Part shown: positions 1-7,135 of the stretch, piece after piece | Layout of the letters: each line of letters starts with the position of its first letter | Numbering within the stretch: position 1 is the first letter of the stretch | NCBI GenBank assembly: GCA_963632245.1 | Contig: CAVGTF010000039.1 | Span: 1 to 15,811, forward strand | Direction: 5' to 3' | Length of the DNA: 15,811 bases | Source of the DNA: UBA1724 sp963632245 | GTDB lineage: Bacteria > Verrucomicrobiota > Lentisphaeria > Oligosphaerales > Oligosphaeraceae | Translations under genes and position numbers: made by a program | Notes under the pieces: model-generated | Told to the model about the DNA's origin: nothing | The model's input: the letters and a program-made list of their open reading frames with translations, nothing else | The model's database searches: none

Positions 1-155
1 GTACCGCCGCAGTTACCTTACGGCGGAAGGAAATTAGGCGGGGGTACGGGGGCGGCAGCCCTCCGTCCTTTGGAGATCTTCCTGCGAAACTCGCGCTTGG
101 GAAAAACGCTCCGGTGCTAGGTACGCGACGCTGGAGCGGCCCAGGGGCGGTACCG
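1..155. repeat. 155-bp tandem repeat, copy 1
   Basis: First of two full and one partial direct copies in tandem. The shared segment beginning ACCGCCGCAGTTACC occurs at 3, 158 and 314, giving a period of 155-156 bp. Each unit contains an inverted repeat (CCGCCG, an 11-base loop, CGGCGG), the stretch GGCGGGGGTACGGGGGCGG and the box GTCCTTTGG, and units join near GGTACC/GGTACCGG. Copies 1 and 2 look about 90% identical by eye. The left edge is cut by the window, so more copies may lie upstream. No open frame in it looks like a protein. Confidence 0.85.
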
Positions 156-311
156 GCACCGCCGCAGTTACCTTGCGGCGGAAGGAAATTAGGCGGGGGT
201 ACGGGGGCGGCAGCCCTCCGTCCTTTGGAGATCTTCCTGCGAAAACCGTGCTTGGAAGAGGCGCTCCGGTGCTAGGAACGCGCCGCTGGAGCGGCCCAAA
301 AGCTGGTACCG
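156..311. repeat. 155-bp tandem repeat, copy 2
   Basis: Second full copy of the unit described at position 1. It differs from copy 1 mainly in the middle (around 240-265) and at its right junction. The terminal hairpin arms CCGCCG and CGGCGG (160-181) are intact, with TTG replacing TTA in the loop. Differences confined to loops and linkers while stems are kept suggest that the folded form matters, but three copies are too few to prove compensatory change. Confidence 0.85.
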
Positions 312-423
312 GTACCGCCGCAGTTACCTTACGGCGGAAGGAAATTAGGCGGGGGTACGGGGGCGGTAGCCCCAGTCCTTTGGGTACCCTGCTGGGTAGA
401 AGCGCTCTAGGGGCTAAAAACCG
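312..423. repeat. 155-bp tandem repeat, copy 3 (diverged/partial)
   Basis: Third copy. It matches copies 1 and 2 through about position 365, then diverges: the box becomes GGGGGCGGTAGCCCC, which can itself fold, followed by AGTCCTTTGGG. This diverged version is the one most like the repeat at the right end of the window (15603-15635), where GGTACGGGGGGCTTGCCCCC is followed by AGTCCTTTGG. Confidence 0.75.
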
Positions 424-425
424 CT

Positions 426-475
426 TTCGAAGGCCGCATCCGTACCGCCGCGTAGGCGGAAAAGCGGCTTTCGAA
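426..475. terminator. Nested inverted repeat / probable terminator or structured element
   Basis: The outer arms 426-437 (TTCGAAGGCCGC) and 464-475 (GCGGCTTTCGAA) pair over 12 bp with one G-T pair. Inside them a second stem, CCGCC (445-449) with GGCGG (455-459), closes a 5-base loop. TATATTTT follows directly (476-483), which fits a rho-independent terminator on the + strand. The inner stem recurs at 15685-15698, so this is also the right end of the dispersed repeat. A protein-binding site or mobile-repeat end are alternatives. Confidence 0.55.
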
Positions 476-599
476 TATATTTTCGTGGCAAGCCGTTCCC
501 GTGGGGAAATTTTTCCTTGTGGGGGGCGTTTATCCTTTGGCAGCGTTGATCATTCGCCGTCGCTTTGGTCGTTTTCTTTTCACACGGAGGGCAGTTTCC

Positions 600-899
600 A
601 TGGAAGAGCAGCATCCCGCAGTAGCAGACACCGAGAATCGTCCGACGCCCCTGCGCCTTGCGAAGCAGGAATCGGAATCCGAAGCGACGTCCTCGATCAC
701 TCCGGAAGAAGAGAAGCAGCTGACTGCGGAACTCCGGAAGCAGGAGCTCATTGAGCGCCTGGAGGAGGAGGGTCAGGAGAGCCTCTTCGGACAATTGGCG
801 CGAAGCAAGACCTTCTGGTATGCCATCTTCGGAACCATCTTCTTCGTGATCATGGGCGGCATCCTCTATTGGACCGGAAAGGATCTGGGGTTCTTCTAG
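600..899 (+). CDS. Small single-pass membrane protein, unknown function
   Basis: A 99-residue protein that I do not recognise. ATG 600 is chosen because GGAGG lies at 586-590, nine bases upstream; a longer version from GTG 501 has no ribosome site and would run back toward the repeat region. Residues 1-34 are polar and Glu/Ser-rich. Residues 35-60 are a charged helix likely to form a coiled coil (many Glu, Gln, Leu, Arg). Residues 61-71 are basic-amphipathic, and 73-92 form one hydrophobic helix with aromatic edges, ending GKDLGFF. This fits a tail-anchored inner-membrane protein with a cytoplasmic N-terminal part. The next gene begins 27 bases on, so the two may be cotranscribed. This is one of the few genes here with a classical Shine-Dalgarno site. 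The function is open. Confidence 0.7.
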   Translation: MEEQHPAVADTENRPTPLRLAKQESESEATSSITPEEEKQLTAELRKQELIERLEEEGQESLFGQLARSKTFWYAIFGTIFFVIMGGILYWTGKDLGFF

Positions 900-926
900 G
901 CTATTTTGCACTCGCCTTTCACGGCT

Positions 927-2033
927 ATGAATTCCGAATTGCAGCGGGATCTGGAGAGGATCCTAGAGAGATGGACCGCGTCCGGCGAAGAGCTGGGAGT
1001 GCAGTGCGCCATCTGGCGTCACGGCGAATTGCAGGCCTCCGCCTGCGCGGGCTATTGCGATGAAGCGCGGACGCGTCCCGTAAGCGGCGATGCGCTCTTC
1101 CCCGTCTTTTCCACAGGAAAGACCCTCTTCAGCACCCTTGCACTGCGCATCGTGGAAAAATACGGCCTCTCCCTGGACACGAAGCTGGGCGACTACTGGC
1201 CCGCCTTTGCGGCAAAGGGCACACGGAAGTCCCGCATCACCCTCCGGGACGCCATGCGGCACACCACCGGCATGCACGTCATGCCCGCGGTGGAATCCGC
1301 GGAAGCGCTAGTGGACTGGTCGGGCATGTGTGAGAGGCTCGCTGCGCGGGAGCCCGTATGGGAGCCCGGCACCCGGACGCAATACCAGGCGCTGAGCTAC
1401 GCCTGGATCCTGGGGGAATTCCTCCACCGCGTCACCGACGTGGAGCTCGGCGAGCTCATGCGCCGAGAGCTCCTGGAACCCCTGGGGATCTCCAGCGGGG
1501 TCTTCTTCGGCATCCCTGAAGAACAGGATCCGCGCATCGGCGAGATCACCTTCGCGGACGACATGCGGAAATTCCTCCCGCCGAAGAGTCGCGAGAGCTT
1601 CCTGGATCCCCTCTACAACGCCATGCGAATCCCCTGCGTGCGACGCGCCTGTCTGCCCTCCTTCAACTGCATCGCAAATGCCCGCGGACTGGCCCGCTTC
1701 GGCAGCGCACTCTTAGAGGGGAAGCTGATTTCCCCGTCGCTCCTGAAGGAGGCCACGACCCTCCAGCGCCCCGCGGGCGAGGCGATTCCCTCGGAGGACC
1801 AGGATATCTACTGGATGGTCTTTGGACTGGGATACATCCTGCTGGCGCCGCCGCCCTGGCGGGGTCGTCTCTTCGGGCACCACGGCTGGGGCGGCAGCGA
1901 ATTGACCCTTGACCAGCAGACCGGCGCGGTCTTCGCCATCGTGAAGAACCGCCTCTCCTCCCGCGTGGCGCAGCCCATGAAAACCGAGATCCACGCCCTG
2001 GCTGACGCACTGTGGGACCAGGAGCGCCGATAG
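927..2033 (+). CDS. Beta-lactamase-fold serine hydrolase (class C / family VIII esterase-like)
   Basis: A 368-residue protein of the serine beta-lactamase-like superfamily (Pfam Beta-lactamase, which includes DD-peptidases, AmpC and EstB-type esterases). The catalytic Ser-x-x-Lys is S62-T-G-K65 in PVFSTGKTLFS. The second motif is Y153-Q-A, five residues after P147-G148, in place of the usual Tyr-Ser-Asn. The third motif is H319-G-W-G-G-S, taking the place of Lys-Thr-Gly, as in many esterase-type members. There is no signal peptide, so it probably acts in the cytoplasm, which argues against an antibiotic-degrading lactamase. The start is ATG 927; the upstream TTG 906 would add seven residues, and neither has a Shine-Dalgarno site. 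Likely roles are an esterase or peptidase on small substrates; the actual substrate cannot be read from the sequence. Confidence 0.85.
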   Translation: MNSELQRDLERILERWTASGEELGVQCAIWRHGELQASACAGYCDEARTRPVSGDALFPVFSTGKTLFSTLALRIVEKYGLSLDTKLGDYWPAFAAKGTRKSRITLRDAMRHTTGMHVMPAVESAEALVDWSGMCERLAAREPVWEPGTRTQYQALSYAWILGEFLHRVTDVELGELMRRELLEPLGISSGVFFGIPEEQDPRIGEITFADDMRKFLPPKSRESFLDPLYNAMRIPCVRRACLPSFNCIANARGLARFGSALLEGKLISPSLLKEATTLQRPAGEAIPSEDQDIYWMVFGLGYILLAPPPWRGRLFGHHGWGGSELTLDQQTGAVFAIVKNRLSSRVAQPMKTEIHALADALWDQERR

Positions 2034-2065
2034 CGCCGGAAAAGGCGGAAAATTCGCCCTCTTTT
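2034..2065 (+). terminator. Possible rho-independent terminator after the serine hydrolase
   Basis: GGCGGA (2044-2049) and TTCGCC (2053-2058) form a six-base-pair stem with one G-T pair and a three-base loop, followed by CTCTTTT. An alternative stem uses CGCC at 2034-2037 with GGCG at 2044-2047. It is short and weak, but it sits immediately after the stop codon. Confidence 0.35.
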
Positions 2066-2076
2066 CCCTGCGCAAC

Positions 2077-2104
2077 TTGAATAACAGATTACCTTTATTG
2101 CAAT
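2077..2104 (+). promoter_or_regulatory. Possible sigma70-type promoter for the DUF4380-like gene
   Basis: An AT-rich island in GC-rich surroundings contains TTGAAT (2077-2082), a 16-base spacer and TGCAAT (2099-2104). Each hexamer matches the consensus at four of six positions. It lies about 66 bases before the ATG at 2171. The match is modest. Confidence 0.25.
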
Positions 2105-2170
2105 TCGCGACCCGAGGGAGAAAACTGCCTGGGCGCACCCTGAAAAAACTACTCCATTCCTAAGACCTCC

Positions 2171-3268
2171 ATGGCTCTGAAAACCTGCACCGTCGGCATC
2201 CACAAGAAGTGCGTGGAACTGCGTTCCGGAGACTTCCGTCTCGCCATCACCACCCAGGTGGGACCCCGCGTCATCGGCGCGTTCATCGGCAAAAAAAGCA
2301 CCTTCAACCACTTCGCAGTGCTCCCCCCCGAACCCATGGAGTGCTCCGCAAATGGCTTCACCCTCTACGGCGGACACCGCCTCTGGCACTCCCCCGAAGC
2401 GTGCCCCCGCACCTATGAGCCCGATAACGACCCCGTGCAGGTGACCGCCACCGAATACGGCGTCCTCTTCTCCACCGAGCCCTGCAAGGCCACCGGCATC
2501 CAGAAGGAGATGCTCATCGAGCCCCTGGGCGACGCCGGACTCTTCTGCGTGACCCACACCATCACCAACACCGGAATGTGGGCCATCAAGCTGGCGCCCT
2601 GGACCCTGGCACAGATGGCCACCGGCGGCACCTGCGTGGTGCCCATGGGCACCCCCGTTGACGAAAGCGAGGCGGATCCCTTTGCGCCGGACCGCACCCT
2701 GAACTTCTGGCCCTACACCAACCTGCAGGACAAGCGTCTGAAGATCGGCAAGGACCTGATCACCGTCGCCCACGACGCGAAGGTGGAGGGCGCCCTGAAG
2801 CTGGGCGTCAACAACACCTGCCGCTGGGTCGCATACGTCAACAACGGCCAGGCCATCATCAAATACTTCGACGTCTATGACGCCGAGTATCCCGACAACG
2901 GCTGCATCTCCGAGTGCTATACCTGCAAGACCTTCACCGAAATGGAGCTGCTGGGACCCCTGGAGACCCTGGAACCCGGCGAATCCACCGAATTCGTGGA
3001 ATACTGGCAGGCCGTGGATGGACTCCCCAAGAACCTCAAGTCCGAAAAGGACTTCAAGGACGCGTTGCTGCCCCACCTCATCCCCGAGATGCTGGAAGAG
3101 CAGGACGAATGCGGCTGCGGTTGCGGATGCGAAGACGACCTCGAGGACGGTGACGAGTGCGACTGCGGTTGCCACGAGCACCACGACCACGAGGGGAAGG
3201 CCGAGGAGGCCGTCGTCGTCGAGGCGAAGCCCGCTGCCAAGAAGGGCGGCCGCTCCAAGAAGAAGTAA
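2171..3268 (+). CDS. DUF4380-like protein with Cys/His/acidic C-terminal tail
   Basis: A 365-residue protein. Residues 1-305 resemble DUF4380 proteins, which have a galactose-mutarotase-like beta-sandwich. The recognisable block is GGHRLWHSPEACPRTYEPDN (67-86), together with GPRVIGAF (31-38), ITNTG (131-135), the glycine-proline stretch TGGTCVVPMG (151-160) and LEPGES (267-272). I recall this pattern from the family; I have no profile score. No signal peptide is visible. The C-terminus is unusual: E309-H340 holds C314-x-C-x-C-x-C320, then C330-x-C-x-C334 and H335, H337, H338, H340 among many Asp and Glu residues, followed by an Ala/Glu linker and a basic end (KKGGRSKKK). ATG 2171 is the first good start, preceded by CCTAAGACCTCC without a Shine-Dalgarno site. 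The substrate is unknown; carbohydrate binding or isomerisation is inferred from the fold only. Confidence 0.65.
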   Translation: MALKTCTVGIHKKCVELRSGDFRLAITTQVGPRVIGAFIGKKSTFNHFAVLPPEPMECSANGFTLYGGHRLWHSPEACPRTYEPDNDPVQVTATEYGVLFSTEPCKATGIQKEMLIEPLGDAGLFCVTHTITNTGMWAIKLAPWTLAQMATGGTCVVPMGTPVDESEADPFAPDRTLNFWPYTNLQDKRLKIGKDLITVAHDAKVEGALKLGVNNTCRWVAYVNNGQAIIKYFDVYDAEYPDNGCISECYTCKTFTEMELLGPLETLEPGESTEFVEYWQAVDGLPKNLKSEKDFKDALLPHLIPEMLEEQDECGCGCGCEDDLEDGDECDCGCHEHHDHEGKAEEAVVVEAKPAAKKGGRSKKK

Positions 3269-3299
3269 CTAGACTCCCCTCCCTCCCTCACCTCCCGAC

Positions 3300-4151
3300 G
3301 TGTCCTTCCGCTTCCAGCCCCTCGATCCCGCGCCTCCGGCGGAGGACACGCCACAGCGCGCATGGCTGCTGATCGCCGATGCGCACGTCCAGTCCTCGGG
3401 CATCTCCCTGGAACGCTTCCGGGAGATGCTCCGATGGATTGAAGGCACCGAATACGACGTCGTCTTTCTAGGCGATGTCATGGACCTGTGGGTGGGTGTC
3501 CCCCGCCTGCAGGAACCACACCACCAGGAATTCCTGGAGTGGTGCCGTCGGGAGAAGTCCCGAAGGCGGATCCTCTTCCTGGAGGGAAACCACGAATTCT
3601 TCGTTGCGGCGCACCAGGGGGACGCCTTCACTGCCTGCGCAGAGGATGGCATTGCGCTGGGGGACTGCCTCCTGGCACACGGCGATATGGCCGCGGCGCC
3701 CCGGGGGCACCGGATCTTCCGCTGGTGGAGCAAGAGCGCACTGGCGCATGTGCTCCTGAAGTGGATGCCCTTCGCCGGTTGCGTCGTCGACCTCCTGAAA
3801 CGATGCCTGGAGCGCCACGGCAGAAAGCGGAAGCCCTTCTTTCCCGCGGCGGCATTCACCGCCTGGGCAAAGGCGCTGCTCGCCTCCACGCCACAGCGCA
3901 CGGCGCTGGTGGGACACTTCCACCACGCCTTCCGGACACCCCTCGCCAACAACGCCCTCGCCGCCGCCCTCCCCGCCTGGAAAGACCGCGGAGAGGTGGC
4001 GCTCTATGAGTCCAAGACCGGCGCACTCCTCTTCCAATGCTGGCGAAATCTGCCCGCATCCCCCGAAACACTCCGCTCTTTTGTTCCGTTCCGTTCCTCA
4101 CACGTAGTTCGCGAGACAACCCCCGCGAAACCACACAAGAAAACACACTAG
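3300..4151 (+). CDS. LpxH-like calcineurin-type metallophosphoesterase
   Basis: A 283-residue enzyme with all the metal-binding motifs of the calcineurin-like phosphoesterase family: D27-A-H29 (LIADAHV), G58-D59-V-M-D62 (FLGDVMDLW), G96-N97-H98-E99, H127-G-D, and G205-H206-F-H208. The order, spacing and LW/W after GDxxD fit UDP-2,3-diacylglucosamine pyrophosphatases (LpxH family), which release lipid X in lipid A synthesis at the inner membrane. The third motif is GNHE, whereas classic LpxH has GNRD, so a related phosphatase is possible. It is longer than E. coli LpxH (about 240 residues), mainly through an N-terminal stretch and a basic C-terminal tail after residue 255. The start is GTG 3300, the only reasonable one before the first motif; the leader is C/T-rich with no Shine-Dalgarno. 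The stop TAG overlaps the ribosome site of the next gene. Confidence 0.7.
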   Translation: MSFRFQPLDPAPPAEDTPQRAWLLIADAHVQSSGISLERFREMLRWIEGTEYDVVFLGDVMDLWVGVPRLQEPHHQEFLEWCRREKSRRRILFLEGNHEFFVAAHQGDAFTACAEDGIALGDCLLAHGDMAAAPRGHRIFRWWSKSALAHVLLKWMPFAGCVVDLLKRCLERHGRKRKPFFPAAAFTAWAKALLASTPQRTALVGHFHHAFRTPLANNALAAALPAWKDRGEVALYESKTGALLFQCWRNLPASPETLRSFVPFRSSHVVRETTPAKPHKKTH

Positions 4152-4155
4152 GAGA
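4150..4155 (+). promoter_or_regulatory. Ribosome binding site of L-fucose isomerase
   Basis: AGGAGA lies seven bases before ATG 4163 and overlaps the TAG stop of the preceding gene (4149-4151). This supports translational coupling and fixes the start. Confidence 0.8.
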
Positions 4156-4162
4156 AATCACC

Positions 4163-6056
4163 ATGGCCGACAAGAATCGTCCCGATTTCAACAAGCTGGC
4201 AAAGACCGCGCGTTCCTTCCAGGAAGCCGACAAGAAGGTGCTGGGACCCACCACCACCATCGCCATCACCCCCGTCGCTGACGGCCGCGTTGGTGCCCAC
4301 GAGGACAATGTGGAGCGCACTTGGCGCATGGCCGAGAAAGTCTATGATCTGATCACCCAGAATGTGGCGCTGCCCGACGGCACCCCCGTCCGCGTAGTGG
4401 TCGCCCCCGAGATCGTCTACGGCGCCCGCACCGCCGCCCGCGCCCAGGAATACTACGCCACCCAGGGCGTCTCCGCTAACATCTGGGTNNNNNNNNNNCA
4501 TCTGGGTCGGCCGTTCCTGGAGCTACATCGACGAGCTGGTCGGCGCCGGCATGGGCATCGGCTCCTCCGAGTGGCAGCAGTGCGCCTACGGCCTGAACCA
4601 GACCGACCGCCCCGGCGCCGTGTGGCTGAAGGCCTTCTGTGCCTGCATGGACGAGAAGAAGCGCCCCATCTTCTGCGTGTACTCCCCCGATCTGGAAGAT
4701 GAGGAAGGCCCGCTGAACGACTACGTGGCCACCCGTATCCTCCGCTTCGCCCGCGCCGCCGCCGCGGTGGGCTACATGCGCGGCAAGAACTACCTGTCCG
4801 TGGGCGGTGTCGCCATGGGCATCATCGGCAGCGATGTGCGCCGCAATCTCTTCTCCCAGTATCTGGGCATGGGCGTGGTCTCCGTTGACCAGTGCATCCT
4901 GAACGGCCGCATCCAGGCCAACTACTACGACCACGACGAGCTGAAGAAGGCCATCAAGTGGTTCGACCAGTTCCAGAAGACCTGGCTCAACAAGCCCGAA
5001 ACCCGCCGCTTCGCCCTGAAAGACAAGGAGCTCATCGAGAAGTGCCTGAAGATGACGCTGATCTGCCGGGATCTGCTCCACGGCAATGGCGTCCTCTGCG
5101 ATCCCAAGGCCGGCAAGAAGTTCGGCTTCGAGCCCAATGTCGAATACGCCCAGGGCGTCAACGCCATCGTCGGCGGCTCCCAGGGTCAGCGCCAGTGGAC
5201 CGACTTCAACCCCAACTTCGATGTCACCGAGAGCCTGATGAACTCCTCTTGGGACTGGAACGGCTTCCACGCCCCCACTCCCTGGGCCACCGAGAACGAC
5301 TCCAAGAATGGCATGGGCATGCTGATCGGCAACCTGCTGACTGGCGGCGCACCCCAGCTCTTCGCGGATATCCGCACCAACTGGACTCCCAACTCCATCA
5401 AGAAGGCCACCGGCGTGGATGTGTCGAAGGTCTGCCCCAACGGCATCATTGACAAGCGCAACTCCGGCGCCGCCGCCCTCGAGTTCGGCGTGGATCTGTG
5501 GAAGATCGCCGGCGTGAAGAAGGACGTCTCCATCCAGACCCTGTGGAAGATGTACAACGCCAGCAAGAAGCTCCAGGACGCCCTGATGGCCGCTCTGCTG
5601 AAGAGCACCAACTACATGAACGCCGCCCTGACATACTTCCCCGGCGACGGACTCTCCAGCCAGTTCACCACCCCCGGCGGAATGCCCATCACCTCCTACC
5701 GCATGAACTGCATCGACAACATGCTGACCTTCTCCGTTGTGGAAGGCGAGTCCGTGCAGCTGCCCAAGAAGGTCGAGGAGCACATCAAGAAGGTCACCGA
5801 TCCCACCTGGCCCCAGACCTTCTGGACTCCCCGCGGCATGAGCTCCTTCGAGTACATGAACAACATCGGCCCCAACCACGACGCCAGCTCCCTGGGCCAC
5901 ATCGGTGCCGATATGGTCACCCTGTGCGCCATGCTCCGCATCCCCGTGGATATGTGCAACGTCCCCAAGGAGGACATCTTCCGTCCTACCATGTGGACCC
6001 GCTTCGGCGGCGACGACTTCCGCGCCTGCCAGTTCCTCGGACCGCTGTACATGTAG
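4163..6056 (+). CDS. L-fucose isomerase (interrupted by assembly gap)
   Basis: This enzyme interconverts L-fucose and L-fuculose (and D-arabinose/D-ribulose), a first step of fucose catabolism in the cytoplasm, and is Mn-dependent. The protein matches E. coli FucI along its length: TERPGAV-like QTDRPGAV, RGKNYLSVGGVAMGI, GGSQGQRQWTD, NSSWDWNG, WATENDSKNG, FADIRTNW, NSGAAALE, TWPQTFWTPRG, NHDASSLGHIGAD and RACQFLGPLYM. The metal ligands known from E. coli (Glu, Asp, His) correspond to E371, D396 and H566 of the joined chain. Ten Ns at 4489-4498 break the frame. Removing them and one copy of a duplicated CATCTGGGT restores one frame of 624 residues, against 591 in E. coli. So it is not a real frameshift. 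No other fucose genes are nearby. Confidence 0.93.
4480..4507. other. Scaffold gap with duplicated flanks
   Basis: Ten Ns (4489-4498) are flanked by identical 9-mers CATCTGGGT (4480-4488 and 4499-4507). Deleting 19 bases makes the coding length 1875, divisible by three, and reads ANIWVGRSWSYIDE across the join. This aligns with E. coli FucI without a length change. Confidence 0.9.
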
Positions 6057-6092
6057 TCCACGCAAAGTCGCCAGACGGCCTCTGGAGGCACG

Positions 6093-6124
6093 CCGGCGGA
6101 CGGGATCACCATCCCGTCTGCCGG
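6093..6124 (+). terminator. 14-bp hairpin after L-fucose isomerase
   Basis: Left arm CCGGCGGACGGGAT (6093-6106), loop CACC, right arm ATCCCGTCTGCCGG (6111-6124). All fourteen positions pair, one as G-T. It begins 36 bases after the stop. There is no T-run behind it, so it may act as a U-less terminator or as an mRNA-stabilising 3' end. The rest of 6125-6295 holds no gene; its last ~50 bases are strongly C/T-rich and lead into lgt. Confidence 0.65.
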
Positions 6125-6295
6125 ACACTCCCGTGAGAGCCGTCCTCGGCGACACCCCGCGCCTCCCCGCCCCGCACAATCCCGCGCCGGCAGGGAGGCG
6201 TACCCATTTTCCGCAACCAACGCCCATAGCGGCGCCAAACGCGGCAAAAAGCTATCTCTCTCTATTTTCTTACCTTTTCCCTTCCAGGCTTTCGC

Positions 6296-7135
6296 ATGTT
6301 TTCTCTGCCCGACGCCGTCATTCTATCCCAAGGCGCCTTCCAACTGCGCTGGTATGGCCTTTTTGCGGCGTTGGCCATGCTGACGGGCTATGCCTTGATG
6401 TCCCTCCGGCGGAAGAATACCCATCTTCTCGCCGAGGACCTGAATACCCTGCTGCTGACCTGCGTGATCGCGGGAGTCGTGGGCGCGCGCCTGGAATACA
6501 TCCGGCGCTTCTGGGGCGAATACTTCTCCGATGACCCGCTGGCGATCTTTCGCGTCTGGGAGGGCGGCCTCGTCTTCCAGGGCGGGTTCGTGGTGGCATT
6601 GCTAGCAGTGTGGGTGCTCTGCCGGATTCGCCATTGGCAGGAGGGCGAGATCGCGGATTTCCTGGCGCCGGCATTGCCGGTGGCGCACGCCGTCGCGCGC
6701 CTGGGATGCCTCTTCAATGGCTGCTGCTTCGGCATTCCCTGGAGCCACTGGGGCGCGGTGCTCTACCCCGCCCACGGAAACGATGTCCTGCATACCCAGA
6801 AGTTCCTGGGATTGCTCCCCGAGAGCGCCACGACGCCCCTGCCTGTGCTGCCTGTGCAGGCGCTGGAGGCCCTCTGGTGCCTGGCAGTGGCCGGCGGAAT
6901 CTTCTATGCCGAAAAGCGCGGCTGGCTCAAGGGCCGCCGATTCTTCCTCTATCTCTTCGGATACTCCATCGGACGATTCCTCCTGGAGTTCCTGCGGGGC
7001 GACTATCACCAGAACGGGGGACTGACCCCCGCACAGTGGACCACCGCCCTCGTCATCCTGCCCGCTACCCTCGCAGTCTTCCTCTGGCGCACCTGGAAAA
7101 GCGCCAAAGACCAGTCCGGGAGCCCGAAATCATGA
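6296..7135 (+). CDS. Prolipoprotein diacylglyceryl transferase Lgt
   Basis: A 279-residue inner-membrane enzyme that moves diacylglycerol from phosphatidylglycerol to the lipobox cysteine of prelipoproteins. Family motifs: W19-Y20-G21 near the first membrane segment, GARLEYI (63-69), GGLVFQGG (90-97), the Lgt signature around R135-LGC-LFNGCCFG (135-146), PVQALEA (186-192), and GRFLLEFLRGD plus GLTPAQW (226-236, 242-248). About seven hydrophobic segments are visible, and the length is normal. Q95 stands where E. coli Lgt has H103 (GGMSFHGG); other family members also vary here. ATG 6296 gives the usual short N-terminus; its leader is C/T-rich and lacks a Shine-Dalgarno. The stop overlaps the next start as ATGA, so lgt and the pseudouridine synthase are cotranslated. 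The liposecretin at 11509 is a likely substrate. Confidence 0.95.
   Translation: MFSLPDAVILSQGAFQLRWYGLFAALAMLTGYALMSLRRKNTHLLAEDLNTLLLTCVIAGVVGARLEYIRRFWGEYFSDDPLAIFRVWEGGLVFQGGFVVALLAVWVLCRIRHWQEGEIADFLAPALPVAHAVARLGCLFNGCCFGIPWSHWGAVLYPAHGNDVLHTQKFLGLLPESATTPLPVLPVQALEALWCLAVAGGIFYAEKRGWLKGRRFFLYLFGYSIGRFLLEFLRGDYHQNGGLTPAQWTTALVILPATLAVFLWRTWKSAKDQSGSPKS

Noticed and set aside
1..423. CRISPR array
   Set aside because: The units are 155 bp and nearly identical throughout, with no short repeat and unique spacers.
173..754. A 193-codon + strand frame through the 155-bp repeats
   Set aside because: It translates the tandem repeat itself into a Gly/Arg-rich repeat and continues out of frame into the small membrane protein gene.
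501..899. Longer form of the small membrane protein from GTG 501
   Set aside because: No ribosome site, and the extra 33 residues look like translated leader; GGAGG points to ATG 600.
927..2033. AmpC antibiotic-resistance gene
   Set aside because: No signal peptide and the motifs are atypical for class C lactamases; only the superfamily can be supported.
1808..3190. A 460-codon open frame on the - strand opposite the DUF4380-like gene
   Set aside because: No motif, and it overlaps two genes with convincing motifs on the other strand.
4163..6056. fucI as a frameshifted pseudogene
   Set aside because: The frame change coincides with the Ns and disappears when the duplicated 9-mer is merged; all catalytic residues are present.
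4476..6227. A 583-codon open frame on the - strand opposite fucI
   Set aside because: Gly/Val/His-rich shadow of a clearly recognised gene; it also reads through the N gap.
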